A program made the position numbers and the translations under genes. A stretch of DNA of 18,639 nucleotides from Chloroflexota bacterium (GTDB lineage: Bacteria; Chloroflexota; Anaerolineae; Anaerolineales; Anaerolineaceae): assembly GCA_029265085.1 (NCBI GenBank), contig JAJUJY010000081.1, positions 1-18,639 on the forward strand, given 5' to 3'. Below are positions 1 to 7,586 of the stretch, in pieces (the stretch's first letter is position 1; every line of letters begins with the position of its first letter). The notes beneath the pieces were generated by a model. That model saw nothing but the letters and a program-made list of their open reading frames with translations, was not told the origin of the DNA and made no database searches.

Positions 1-18
1 GGTCTGGGATCGTCCTGA
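1..18 (+). CDS. 3' tail of an upstream CDS (partial)
   Basis: The first 15 bases can be read as codons for Gly-Leu-Gly-Ser-Ser followed by TGA at 16-18. The last base of that stop is the A of the ATG at 18, a TGATG junction typical of translationally coupled genes. Only five residues are visible, so nothing can be said about function. That it is a real gene end is inferred from the stop/start overlap and the lack of any Shine-Dalgarno sequence before the next gene. Confidence 0.3.
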   Translation, partial: GLGSS

Positions 19-1235
19 TGACCCCATATTCAAATTACGCCTGGAATATGGATGATCAAACCTATTTACAATCGATTGCAGAAACCGCAAATAAATTATT
101 CGAATCCATGAATTCTCAAGCGATTCCAATGAATGATCAAGAATATTTATTGGAATCAATCAAACAGCTTCGCACAGAACTAGAATCTTCAGAAACCTCC
201 CGGCATGAATTACAAAAACAACTGGATAATGCCAGATTAATTTCCATCCCAAACCAACCTGATGTTGAAATCCAATCGCTGGTCGCAGTACAGCATGAAT
301 TAGAAAATGAAAACATAATGCTCCGTGAAGCCCTGGCGAGATTACAAGAAAGCGCAGCTCCAAACGAGGATAAAGTCCATCTGGAAACTGAGCTGCGTAT
401 GACTCTAGAAGAACTTGCCCGCCAGACCAATGCACTGGCTGAAGCCAACATGAAACTCATTACGCTTCAACAGCAGCCTGACTCAGCGATACAACCTACG
501 GATGACACCCATGAAGTGGTAGCAGCAATTGTTCAGGAACTTCGCCAACCCTTATCCTCAATCCTGGGATACACCGATTTAATGCTGAATGAATCTGCTG
601 GAATTCTTGGTGCGCTGCAGCGAAAATTTCTTGAACGGATTAAGGCATCCATCGAGCGGATGCGCAATCTGCTAGACGATTTGCTTCAAGTAGCCAGCTT
701 TAGCAAGGACCGACTTGAATTGATTCCGCAACCTGTCGATCTGGATAGTATTATCGATCAGGCCATCGCTGAAACCAGCACGCAAATGCGCGAAAAAAGT
801 ATCAATCTTTTGGTTGACCTACCCAACGAATTGCCCAAAGTTTGCGTGGATCGAGATGCTTTTCAACAAATTCTGGTCCATCTGCTTCAAAATGCCGGTT
901 TAGCCAGTCCAACCGAAGGCACAATCCAGATGGAAGTTAGCGTCAAAGAAGAAACTGCCCAAGATGCCTTTTTACTAATTCAGGTAACGGATGCTGGGGG
1001 CGGTATTGAACCAGACTATTTGAACCGTGTTTTCAACCGGCGATACAGAGCAGAGCATGCCCTCATCCAGGGGATTGGTGACACCGGAGTCGGTTTATCC
1101 ATCGTCAAAACGTTGGTAGAAGCGCATGGTGGACGTGTTTGGGTTGAAAGTGATCCAGGAAACACGACTACATTCAGCATTGTGATGCCCATCCAGCCAA
1201 ATCAAAATACAAAAATATTTGAAACGGTAGTATGA
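18..1235 (+). CDS. Histidine-kinase-like protein lacking the phospho-acceptor His
   Basis: The protein has 405 residues and no membrane segment or signal peptide, so it is probably cytosolic. Residues about 40-155 are rich in Glu, Leu and Gln and look like a long coiled coil. A DHp-like helix pair follows (about 165-230) and then a HATPase_c domain: N-box around N292 (LLQNAG), G1 box DAGGGI at 325-330 and G2 box GDTGVGLS at 354-361. In the H-box the usual H-E-L-R-x-P-L reads VQELRQPL, so the phospho-accepting His is Gln173 (codon CAG at 534-536). The ATP-binding half looks intact. It may be a pseudokinase, a sensor that controls another kinase, or an ATP-dependent scaffold. The start at 18 overlaps the previous stop; Met11 at 48 is an alternative. 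The stop overlaps the LysM gene start (ATGA), so it is probably cotranscribed with the surface genes downstream. Confidence 0.85.
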   Translation: MTPYSNYAWNMDDQTYLQSIAETANKLFESMNSQAIPMNDQEYLLESIKQLRTELESSETSRHELQKQLDNARLISIPNQPDVEIQSLVAVQHELENENIMLREALARLQESAAPNEDKVHLETELRMTLEELARQTNALAEANMKLITLQQQPDSAIQPTDDTHEVVAAIVQELRQPLSSILGYTDLMLNESAGILGALQRKFLERIKASIERMRNLLDDLLQVASFSKDRLELIPQPVDLDSIIDQAIAETSTQMREKSINLLVDLPNELPKVCVDRDAFQQILVHLLQNAGLASPTEGTIQMEVSVKEETAQDAFLLIQVTDAGGGIEPDYLNRVFNRRYRAEHALIQGIGDTGVGLSIVKTLVEAHGGRVWVESDPGNTTTFSIVMPIQPNQNTKIFETVV

Positions 1236-2056
1236 ATCAGCTGCGGCACGGGTTATCGGGTATTTTGGCAGCCTTCGGAACGATGGTATTCGTTATCGGC
1301 GCTATTTCGCTGAGCATCGTCGAAGGTGGTTTAAATCCCTTAATTTCACCCACAATCCCTCCCACCCTTCCAGCCGTAAATCTGACACCTCTGGGATTTA
1401 GTTTGTCTCCAACGCCCACCCTATTCGTGACTGAAACACTTCCCCCACCGCCAACGTCTTGTCCGGTTCCGAATGGTTGGCTGCCATATTCTGTTCTACC
1501 CGGCGACACCATTTCTTTGCTAGCCCAATTGTATGCAGTCAGTGAAGATGCGATCATGCAGGGAAATTGCCTTGTAAGCACGACATTATTACCAGGAACT
1601 ATCGTTTACCTTCCATCGTCTTATTCAACAGAAACACAAAGCGTCCCGGTAACTGCGTCAGGTACGCCTACCCGGACGCCAATTTCATGCGGCCCGCCAA
1701 CAGGTTGGATACGGTATGCAGTGAAACAAGGAGATACGTTAACCCGTATAAGTATTTTGTACGGCACCTCGGTATGGCAAATAAAAAATGCGAATTGTCT
1801 TTATTCTGATTTAATTCAAGTTGGGCAGCTGCTTTGGGTGCCAAATGTTGCTACCCGGACACTAACCTTTACACCAGTAGCAAATACACCGCTGCCAAGC
1901 AGCACGCCTGCACCAACTTCCACGCCAACTCCGCTGCCAACCACGGCTACTGAACCTCCGCCGGCGACCGTTATGCCCATTGATACCGCCGAACCAACTC
2001 TGGTGACTCCTAGCATTGAGCCAACTACAAATCAAATTTCAACGACCAATCCATAA
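1232..2056 (+). CDS. Membrane-anchored protein with two LysM domains
   Basis: The protein has 274 residues. A hydrophobic segment at about 9-30 follows a short basic N-terminus, consistent with an uncleaved signal anchor or a signal peptide. Two LysM domains follow, at about 84-129 (YSVLPGDTISLLAQLY ... GTIVYLP) and 161-205 (YAVKQGDTLTRISILYG ... GQLLWVP). LysM domains bind peptidoglycan or other GlcNAc polymers, so the protein probably sits at the cell wall. Each LysM is framed by a Cys pair, C77/C113 and C153/C189, in matching contexts (CPVPNGW ... GNCL and CGPPTGW ... ANCL). The linker and the last 65 residues are low-complexity Thr/Pro/Ser, typical of an extracellular spacer. No enzymatic domain is visible. 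The ATG overlaps the stop of the kinase-like gene, and the LCP gene begins 19 bp downstream. Confidence 0.88.
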   Translation: MNQLRHGLSGILAAFGTMVFVIGAISLSIVEGGLNPLISPTIPPTLPAVNLTPLGFSLSPTPTLFVTETLPPPPTSCPVPNGWLPYSVLPGDTISLLAQLYAVSEDAIMQGNCLVSTTLLPGTIVYLPSSYSTETQSVPVTASGTPTRTPISCGPPTGWIRYAVKQGDTLTRISILYGTSVWQIKNANCLYSDLIQVGQLLWVPNVATRTLTFTPVANTPLPSSTPAPTSTPTPLPTTATEPPPATVMPIDTAEPTLVTPSIEPTTNQISTTNP

Positions 2057-2075
2057 ACATTGAAAGCAAATCGAT

Positions 2076-3092
2076 ATGCGCAAACGATTAATCCTTATTG
2101 CAAGTTTATTCATCTTCACTTTAGCCTGTAACCTGTCGACCATAGCGACAGGATCTACCCCTATGGCAGTTTCTCAGCGAATTGTGACTGCGGACCCAAA
2201 CGCAACGGCCACAGCCACACCATTCCAACCCCTGCCAATCACTCCCACGCCTGAAATTACTGGTACCTCAACCCAGGAACCTTCCAGTACTCCTGGTGAA
2301 TTGACCCCTACGTTGCAAACAATTACTACAGAAAACCAGGTCAATATTTTGCTGCTTGGCTCTGATTTCCGCCCGCAAGCTGGATACCGCACGGATGTGA
2401 TTTTATGGTTATCCTTTCAGCCCAAATCGGGCACTGTATCGATGATTTCATTCCCGCGTGATTTGTATGTGGATATCCCTGGTTACGGCCAAAACCGCAT
2501 CAATACGGCCCAGGCTCGCGGTGGTTGGCCTACCATGGTGGCAACCTTCCAACAAAACTTTGGAATTACCCCACAGTATTACATCATGACCAATTTCCAG
2601 GGCTTTATTAGCATTGTTGACAGCTTAGGCGGAATTCGGGTTAATGCCTCTAAGAACCTGACGGATAAATGTGATCTTCCCCAAGAAGTCAACGGATATT
2701 GCTCCGTGGGACCAGGTGAAATTACAATGGACGGACAAACAGCCCTCTGGTATGTACGTTCCAGATACAGTTCCAGTGATTTTGATCGAACACGCCGCGC
2801 ACAAGAAGTAATTCAAGCCTTATTTAATAAAATGTTTAGCCTGGATGCTATTACCAAGGCACCACAGCTCTACGAATATTACCAATCCAGTGTCGAAACC
2901 AACTTGCCCCTGGATGTCGCCTTATCCCTTGCCCCAATGGCACCTCAATTAGCTGCAAACCCCGAAAAAATTCGGCATTATGCAGTTGGCCCGGAACATG
3001 TAACTGGATGGGTAACCGAAACAGGTGCAAGTGTCTTACTGCCAAATTACTGGGCAATTAATCAAATGTTGTTAGAGGCATTAGCACCTTAA
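2076..3092 (+). CDS. LytR-CpsA-Psr (LCP) family lipoprotein
   Basis: The protein has 338 residues. A basic, hydrophobic N-terminus ends in FTLAC, giving a plausible lipobox with C18 as the lipidated residue. A Thr/Pro-rich linker (about 30-85) follows, then one LCP domain from about 89 to 250. Family hallmarks are visible: LLLGSD with D97, RTD (105-107), PRDLYV (127-132), NRINTA (140-145) and VRSRYSSSDFDRTRR (227-241), which holds the Arg/Asp cluster that binds the polyprenyl pyrophosphate. LCP enzymes transfer glycopolymers from a lipid carrier to peptidoglycan. C199 and C209 could pair. No extra C-terminal domain is present. The substrate polymer in this organism is unknown. Cotranscription with the LysM gene is inferred from the 19-bp gap and shared direction. 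Confidence 0.9.
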   Translation: MRKRLILIASLFIFTLACNLSTIATGSTPMAVSQRIVTADPNATATATPFQPLPITPTPEITGTSTQEPSSTPGELTPTLQTITTENQVNILLLGSDFRPQAGYRTDVILWLSFQPKSGTVSMISFPRDLYVDIPGYGQNRINTAQARGGWPTMVATFQQNFGITPQYYIMTNFQGFISIVDSLGGIRVNASKNLTDKCDLPQEVNGYCSVGPGEITMDGQTALWYVRSRYSSSDFDRTRRAQEVIQALFNKMFSLDAITKAPQLYEYYQSSVETNLPLDVALSLAPMAPQLAANPEKIRHYAVGPEHVTGWVTETGASVLLPNYWAINQMLLEALAP

Positions 3093-3099
3093 AAGGGGT

Positions 3100-3128
3100 T
3101 TGACAATCTCAAATAAATGTTGTAAACT
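3100..3128 (+). promoter_or_regulatory. Sigma70-type promoter of the recombinase-like gene
   Basis: A -35 box TTGACA at 3100-3105 (perfect consensus) and a -10 box TAAACT at 3123-3128 are separated by 17 bp. The -35 box starts 8 bp after the LCP stop codon, so the downstream gene has its own transcription start near 3135, giving a leader of about 37 nt. A Shine-Dalgarno AGGGAG at 3161-3166 precedes the ATG at 3172. Confidence 0.8.
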
Positions 3129-3171
3129 GTAACCAGTTAGGCTATACGAAAATCTTTCGCAGGGAGTCCCC

Positions 3172-4074
3172 ATGTCAAAAGACTCTTCTCTGGTTTCGCA
3201 CATTACCGCCCAGACTCCTTTGCTCCCAGCAATAAGGTCTTGGGAGTTGTTCCTTGCGGATCAGGGTAAATCAATCTTCACAATCAAAGCTTTTTTAGGC
3301 GACTTGCAACTGCTGGCAGGTTACCTTCCCCCTGACCGCGCGATTGGCTCAATTACCACCAAGGATCTGAACAATTTCCTTGGTTGGCTGCAAAGCGGCC
3401 GGGGAGTTCCTTGCAGTCCGAAAAGTCTGGCGCGCCGGATTACTTCGATTAAGGCATTTTTCCGTTGGTTAACCCAAAGCGGTCGGATTGTCGTTGATCC
3501 AGCCGAAAAAGTCTTGCAACAATCGGTGATTAGCCCCCTGCCCATTGTCCTAACGCCGGATGAAGAGTCAAAATTAGTGGATGCTGCCCAGGCATACCGC
3601 CAGGCAAAGAAACCGGATGCTCGGCCGTATACGCTGCTGGCCTTATTGCTTGCCACCGGCATCAAGAAAGGTGAATCACTTGCCATCCAGATCAACCACA
3701 TCGACCTGGATGCTCCTGGCGGTCCGATCCTTTTTGTCCGCTATGCCAGTCCCCGCAACCGTTATAAAGAGCGCAAAATACTCCTGCCGGAAAGCTGGAT
3801 TGAAAGTTATGAGGAATATTTGGCTCAATACCAACCCAAGGATGTAATTTTCCCCTGGTCTCCCCGCCGCTTAGAATATTTACTGGAAGATCTTGGCGAA
3901 GAAGCCGGTTTAGGCAAACATGTATCCTTTGATATGTGCCGTTGGACCAGCGCACTTCGAGACTGGCAATCCGGAACAGACCACGATCAGATTCGACAGA
4001 AACTAGGGATCTCAAAAATTCAATGGCGTGAAATCGGCATGAAATTACGCCAACTAGCTCAACAACAAAGCTAA
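3172..4074 (+). CDS. Tyrosine-recombinase-fold protein with a degenerate active site (XerC/D-like)
   Basis: The length (300 residues) and layout match XerC/XerD: an N-terminal SAM-like core-binding domain at about 16-110 and a catalytic-type domain at about 125-295. The active-site positions are mostly lost. The T-G-x-R-x-x-E motif reads TGIKKGE, so Arg I is K165. The beta-hairpin Lys is probably kept (K199 in YKERK). The H-x-x-R box reads DMCR, with D254 in place of His and R257 kept. The L-G-H motif reads LGI (I280). The position of the nucleophilic Tyr is G289 (REIGMKL). There is no frameshift or premature stop, and the gene has a strong promoter and Shine-Dalgarno, so it looks like a maintained gene and not a decaying one. 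It probably binds DNA without cutting it; whether it acts as an architectural factor, Xer partner or regulator is not known. The alignment was made by eye. Confidence 0.8.
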   Translation: MSKDSSLVSHITAQTPLLPAIRSWELFLADQGKSIFTIKAFLGDLQLLAGYLPPDRAIGSITTKDLNNFLGWLQSGRGVPCSPKSLARRITSIKAFFRWLTQSGRIVVDPAEKVLQQSVISPLPIVLTPDEESKLVDAAQAYRQAKKPDARPYTLLALLLATGIKKGESLAIQINHIDLDAPGGPILFVRYASPRNRYKERKILLPESWIESYEEYLAQYQPKDVIFPWSPRRLEYLLEDLGEEAGLGKHVSFDMCRWTSALRDWQSGTDHDQIRQKLGISKIQWREIGMKLRQLAQQQS

Positions 4075-4091
4075 ACAAGCCTATTCATTGA

Positions 4092-5528
4092 TTAACGATC
4101 GCCCGTTTGCTTCATCACAAGATGAATACCCAAACGGGTGTTTTCTTTTATACGCACTGGATGAGCAGGCCGGTATCCTGGCACCCAAATAATTTCATCG
4201 TCACTGCAAACAAGCGGCCAATGATCCCTGGCTGCCCGAGGTAATTTCACATTGGTCATAAAATCAGAAATCTTTACGGATCCCTCCAGCAAACCAAGCG
4301 GTTGAAAACGATCTCCAGAACGCCGTGAGCGCAGCATCAATGGCTTATTTATGGATTCCATATCCAACCACGCTTCAAATGGATTTGCCGTTTGGATTAT
4401 TTTTTCCACAGGAGATAGCATCTCCACCTGCTCAATTGAAAGCACCCATCCATTTTCTAACTGAAGTTCAAAGGGAATATCCAACTGAATTTCATACTGC
4501 GTATCAATCCAGGGCCATTGCGGCTCGATCACCTGCGCATTTTTAACCGCGATATAAATACGCTGCTGATCTTTGCTCAGGTTCATCCTTCCTGCCAGAT
4601 CCACCTGCCCTGTCTGGGTATCATCATTGATCATCCCAAGAGCCCGCTCAATGCTCTCCGAATCCAGCTCATTAGCTCCAGAGCGGATGTTTCCTACCGC
4701 CTCTCTTATAATCCTTGCCTGAACCCCTCCAGGTGCCTCCTGGACCTTCTGTAAAGAGAGTGCCCAAAATTCTGGAGTCTTCGTCAGCAAAGCACCGGAT
4801 AAAGTCCTCTGGACTTCACGGTTAATCATATCCGCATCCCGAGTTAAAGTTTGGGACAGTTCCCAAATACGTTGTTTGATTTGCGGGTTATATTGCTGCA
4901 AATAAGGAATTAACGCCAACCGGACACGATTCCGCAAATAAGATATATCCTGGTTGGTCTGGTCTTCCCTGGGGATAATCGCTGAATTTTGAAAATATGC
5001 ATTAATCTCTTCTCGCCAGGTTGATAATAAAGGACGCACAAGCGGTACACGCTGGCTCCACTCCTGCAAATAGGTTCGATAAGACATTCCACATAGTCCG
5101 TCTAGCCCGCTGCCTCGCAGGAAATGCATCAATACCGTTTCCACCTGATCATCGGCGTGATGCCCTGTTATAACTGCCTGAGCATCCAATTTTTCAGCAA
5201 TCCCAAATAAGAAAGAATAGCGTGCTTTTCGTGCCGCTTCTTCTAATGACCAATGTTCTGAGGCTGCTAATTCGGCAACATCTGCTTCACCCAACCAGAC
5301 TTTGAAGTTGAGTTGATTGGCATATTCTTGCACCCAAAATGCCTCAGCATCTGCTTCTGGCCGAAGATGGTGATTAAAGTGCGCAATCACACAGGGATAA
5401 CCGTTTTGACGTAAAACATCGAAAACAAACAGGCTGTCAGCGCCTCCGGACACCGCCACAACAGATAATCGGTCTCTAGACAACGCACAGAGCTCCGATA
5501 AAATTCGCACATAATTTTTTTGGGACAT
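4092..5528 (-). CDS. tilS: tRNA(Ile)-lysidine synthase TilS
   Basis: TilS uses ATP and lysine to convert C34 of the CAU-anticodon tRNA-Ile into lysidine, so that it reads AUA and is charged with isoleucine. With the start at 5528 the protein has 478 residues. The N-terminal PP-loop ATPase is clear: SGGADS at 27-32, then HFNHHLRPEADAEA, EEAARKARY and the TGHHADDQVET segment. A TilS C-terminal domain follows, with RSRRSGDRFQPLG and KISDFMTNVKLPRAARD. The frame is open upstream to 5588, but family homology begins at MSQKNYVRIL, so the ATG at 5528 was chosen. The -10 box 5535-5540 places the transcript start at this ATG. The gene stands alone, convergent with the recombinase-like gene and divergent from the REC-ParA operon. 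Confidence 0.95.
   Translation of the reverse strand: MSQKNYVRILSELCALSRDRLSVVAVSGGADSLFVFDVLRQNGYPCVIAHFNHHLRPEADAEAFWVQEYANQLNFKVWLGEADVAELAASEHWSLEEAARKARYSFLFGIAEKLDAQAVITGHHADDQVETVLMHFLRGSGLDGLCGMSYRTYLQEWSQRVPLVRPLLSTWREEINAYFQNSAIIPREDQTNQDISYLRNRVRLALIPYLQQYNPQIKQRIWELSQTLTRDADMINREVQRTLSGALLTKTPEFWALSLQKVQEAPGGVQARIIREAVGNIRSGANELDSESIERALGMINDDTQTGQVDLAGRMNLSKDQQRIYIAVKNAQVIEPQWPWIDTQYEIQLDIPFELQLENGWVLSIEQVEMLSPVEKIIQTANPFEAWLDMESINKPLMLRSRRSGDRFQPLGLLEGSVKISDFMTNVKLPRAARDHWPLVCSDDEIIWVPGYRPAHPVRIKENTRLGIHLVMKQTGDR
4124..4150 (+). terminator. Possible terminator of the recombinase-like gene, inside the tilS 3' end
   Basis: ACCC (4128-4131), loop AAAC and GGGT (4136-4139) form a short hairpin that A-U and G-U pairs can extend, followed by GTTTTCTTTTA. 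It lies 50 bp past the recombinase stop, within the last codons of the convergent tilS. The core stem is only 4 bp, so this is weak. No other terminator is visible in the 17-bp gap between the two stops. Confidence 0.3.
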
Positions 5529-5534
5529 GGTCTC

Positions 5535-5543
5535 ATTATAGCA
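5535..5543 (-). promoter_or_regulatory. Extended -10 promoter of tilS
   Basis: On the minus strand the sequence is TGC-TATAAT: a perfect -10 hexamer (5540 to 5535) with a TGn extension. No good -35 is present at 17 bp, which extended -10 promoters tolerate. If the last base of the hexamer is at -7, +1 is position 5528, the A of the tilS ATG. A leaderless transcript is inferred. Confidence 0.6.
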
Positions 5544-5611
5544 TCGCCAGATATAATTTTTTGAATTGTCTTTGAATTGACTGTACAAAAATAAGTTGAA
5601 TTTCCTTCTAC

Positions 5612-5640
5612 TTGCCTGAAAAATTAGTTTATGCTAGACT
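5612..5640 (+). promoter_or_regulatory. Promoter of the REC-ParA / sirtuin / kinase operon
   Basis: TTGCCT (5612-5617) and TAGACT (5635-5640) are separated by 17 bp. The predicted start near 5647 gives a leader of about 30 nt containing the Shine-Dalgarno AAAGGA (5659-5664) before the ATG at 5677. The tilS promoter lies about 75 bp away in divergent orientation. Confidence 0.65.
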
Positions 5641-5676
5641 GACAATGTAAATCTTAAGAAAGGAATCGGTACAGGC

Positions 5677-6825
5677 ATGGCAGAAAAAATCCTCATTGTC
5701 GATGATGATCTAGAAACCTTACGCCTGGTAGGGTTAATGCTTCAACGCCAGGGTTACCAAATCGTTTCAGCCCATAATGGCACTGAAGGCATTAATCTTG
5801 CGATCAGCGAGCAGCCTCACTTAATTGTCCTGGATGTCATGATGCCGGATATGGATGGCTACCAGGCTGCCCGCCTCCTTCGCACGACCCCAGAAACTGC
5901 CTCAATACCGATTTTAATGTTTACCGCCAAATCCCAGGTAGATGATAAAGTGGCCGGCTACGATTCTGGCGTAGATGACTATTTGACAAAACCCGTCCAT
6001 CCGGCAGAACTAATCGCCCATATTAAAGCGTTGTTGACACGCACACACGCACGGGCTGCTGCTCCCGCATTGAAACGTGGATTTGTTTTAGGTGTTATGG
6101 GAACCAAAGGTGGTGTTGGCGCCACTACCTTAGCCTTTAACCTGGGCTTGGCCATCTACCAAAAAACTAAAGCCGATCTAGTTTGCGCTGAGATTCGCCC
6201 AGGCCAGGGCAGCCTTGCCTATGAATTAGGCTTTACCAAAGCGACAGGATTAGGTAACCTGCTGCGTATGAAACCCGGCGAAATCACCCGATCGACAGTT
6301 GAAAACGAATTATTAAGATCGAATTTTGGGATTCGACTTTTAATGTCCACCTATCACTTAAAGGATACCGAACTCGCCGCAAATGGTGCTCAAATTGAAG
6401 CGATTTTCCAACATCTATCGACTTTATGCCAATTTTTAATCCTGGATTTAGGAACTGCCATCAGCCCTGCCCTGGAAAAAGCAGTTAATATCTGTGATGA
6501 GATCATCATCATCAGCGAACCACACCCATTGACCGCCCGCCTGACCAACCAATTAATGGATGAACTTTACCAGTTTGGTTTTGGCAAATCCAAGTTATTA
6601 AATCTGGTCGTTGTCAATCGGGTTCGCGCTGATTTACAATTATCTGCTGTGCAGATTCAAGAATTGCTTGGGAAACAAATCAACCTTGTAATCCCCCCTG
6701 TGCCGGAGTTGTCTTATCATGCAGCCATGCGGTCCACGCCGTTGATTCAGATCCAACCTGAAGGGGTTTACGCACAGCAAATCATCCGCCTTGCCAATCA
6801 ATATCTCGATCGAATAAAACAATGA
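5677..6825 (+). CDS. Response-regulator receiver fused to a ParA/MinD-like (CpaE-type) ATPase
   Basis: The protein has 382 residues. Residues 1-122 form a complete CheY-like receiver: acidic D9/D10, phospho-acceptor D53 in LIVLDVMMPDMDG, T83 and K105 in YLTKPVHP. A short Ala-rich linker leads to a P-loop ATPase at about 135-380 with the deviant Walker A KGGVGATT (K144) and a Walker B-like LILDLG. This resembles CpaE/TadZ pilus-positioning proteins, but in those the receiver is usually degenerate; here all phosphorylation residues are present. A likely role is phosphorylation-controlled ATPase switching or polar localisation. No tad or flp pilus gene is in the window, so a pilus role cannot be claimed. 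Its TGA overlaps the sirtuin ATG by ATGA, and the kinase two genes on is a natural phosphodonor candidate (inference). Confidence 0.88.
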   Translation: MAEKILIVDDDLETLRLVGLMLQRQGYQIVSAHNGTEGINLAISEQPHLIVLDVMMPDMDGYQAARLLRTTPETASIPILMFTAKSQVDDKVAGYDSGVDDYLTKPVHPAELIAHIKALLTRTHARAAAPALKRGFVLGVMGTKGGVGATTLAFNLGLAIYQKTKADLVCAEIRPGQGSLAYELGFTKATGLGNLLRMKPGEITRSTVENELLRSNFGIRLLMSTYHLKDTELAANGAQIEAIFQHLSTLCQFLILDLGTAISPALEKAVNICDEIIIISEPHPLTARLTNQLMDELYQFGFGKSKLLNLVVVNRVRADLQLSAVQIQELLGKQINLVIPPVPELSYHAAMRSTPLIQIQPEGVYAQQIIRLANQYLDRIKQ

Positions 6826-7586
6826 CACCTCAGGATATTGAATTCGCAGCTCAGAAAGCTGCCCAATTAATTCAAAATGCCACTTTCCCCGTCGTACTCA
6901 CAGGTGCCGGAATTTCTACGCCATCGGGAATTCCTGATTTTCGATCGGCCAAATCTGGGTTATGGTCAAAGAATAATCCCATGGAGGTTGCCTCATATAC
7001 TGCTTTTCGCTATTATCCGGAGAAGTTTTTCAATTGGCTGCGCCCTCTGGCAAAAGAAATCTGGAATGCTTCACCCAACCCAGCCCATAAAGCATTATCT
7101 GCATTAGAAGCACGCGGAATCATCAAAGCGATAATCACCCAGAATATTGATGGATTACACCAGCGGGCTGGCTCAAAAAATGTGATTGAAGTGCACGGGA
7201 GCATGGAATCGTTAAGCTGTCAGGGATGCCGCCGTAAATACCCATCGAATGATTTTTATGCTCCTCTGATCGAACAAAATCAATTTCCCTATTGTCCATC
7301 CTGCAATCGGATTTTAAAACCGGACATTATTCTGTTTGAGGAGCAGCTTCCAACAAATGCATGGATCGATGCCCAAAATTATTGCGAGTCAGCAGATTTA
7401 ATTTTGGTCGTTGGAAGTTCCTTGGAGGTCACTCCGGCAGCCAGTTTACCGCTCTATGGATTGGATCATGGAGCCAAAATTATCATTAATACCTTTTCTG
7501 AAACTTATCTTGACCAACGCGCTGCCTTATTGCTGCCCTATGATGTTGCCGAGATTTTACCTAGAATTGAAAAATTGATCCAATGA
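6822..7586 (+). CDS. cobB: Sir2-family NAD-dependent protein deacylase
   Basis: Sirtuins remove acyl groups from lysine using NAD+, releasing nicotinamide and O-acyl-ADP-ribose. The protein has 254 residues, a normal length for bacterial CobB-like proteins. Visible motifs are GAGISTPSGIPDFR (28-41), TQNIDGLH (106-113), catalytic H125 in VIEVHGSM, four zinc Cys C133/C136 and C158/C161, KPDIILFEE (166-174) and VVGSSLEV (196-203). All catalytic residues are present, so activity is expected. The ATG overlaps the stop of the REC-ParA gene, and its own stop overlaps the kinase start, both as ATGA. It is therefore encoded inside a signalling operon. Targets are not evident from the sequence. The symbol cobB is used in the general sense. 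Confidence 0.93.
   Translation: MTPQDIEFAAQKAAQLIQNATFPVVLTGAGISTPSGIPDFRSAKSGLWSKNNPMEVASYTAFRYYPEKFFNWLRPLAKEIWNASPNPAHKALSALEARGIIKAIITQNIDGLHQRAGSKNVIEVHGSMESLSCQGCRRKYPSNDFYAPLIEQNQFPYCPSCNRILKPDIILFEEQLPTNAWIDAQNYCESADLILVVGSSLEVTPAASLPLYGLDHGAKIIINTFSETYLDQRAALLLPYDVAEILPRIEKLIQ

Noticed and set aside
1865..2045. Thr/Pro codon repeats in the LysM gene as a DNA repeat
   Set aside because: The periodicity comes from a low-complexity protein tail with varied codons, not from a conserved nucleotide repeat.
5529..5588. N-terminal extension of TilS to 5588
   Set aside because: The added 20 residues have no family match and would cover the extended -10 promoter.
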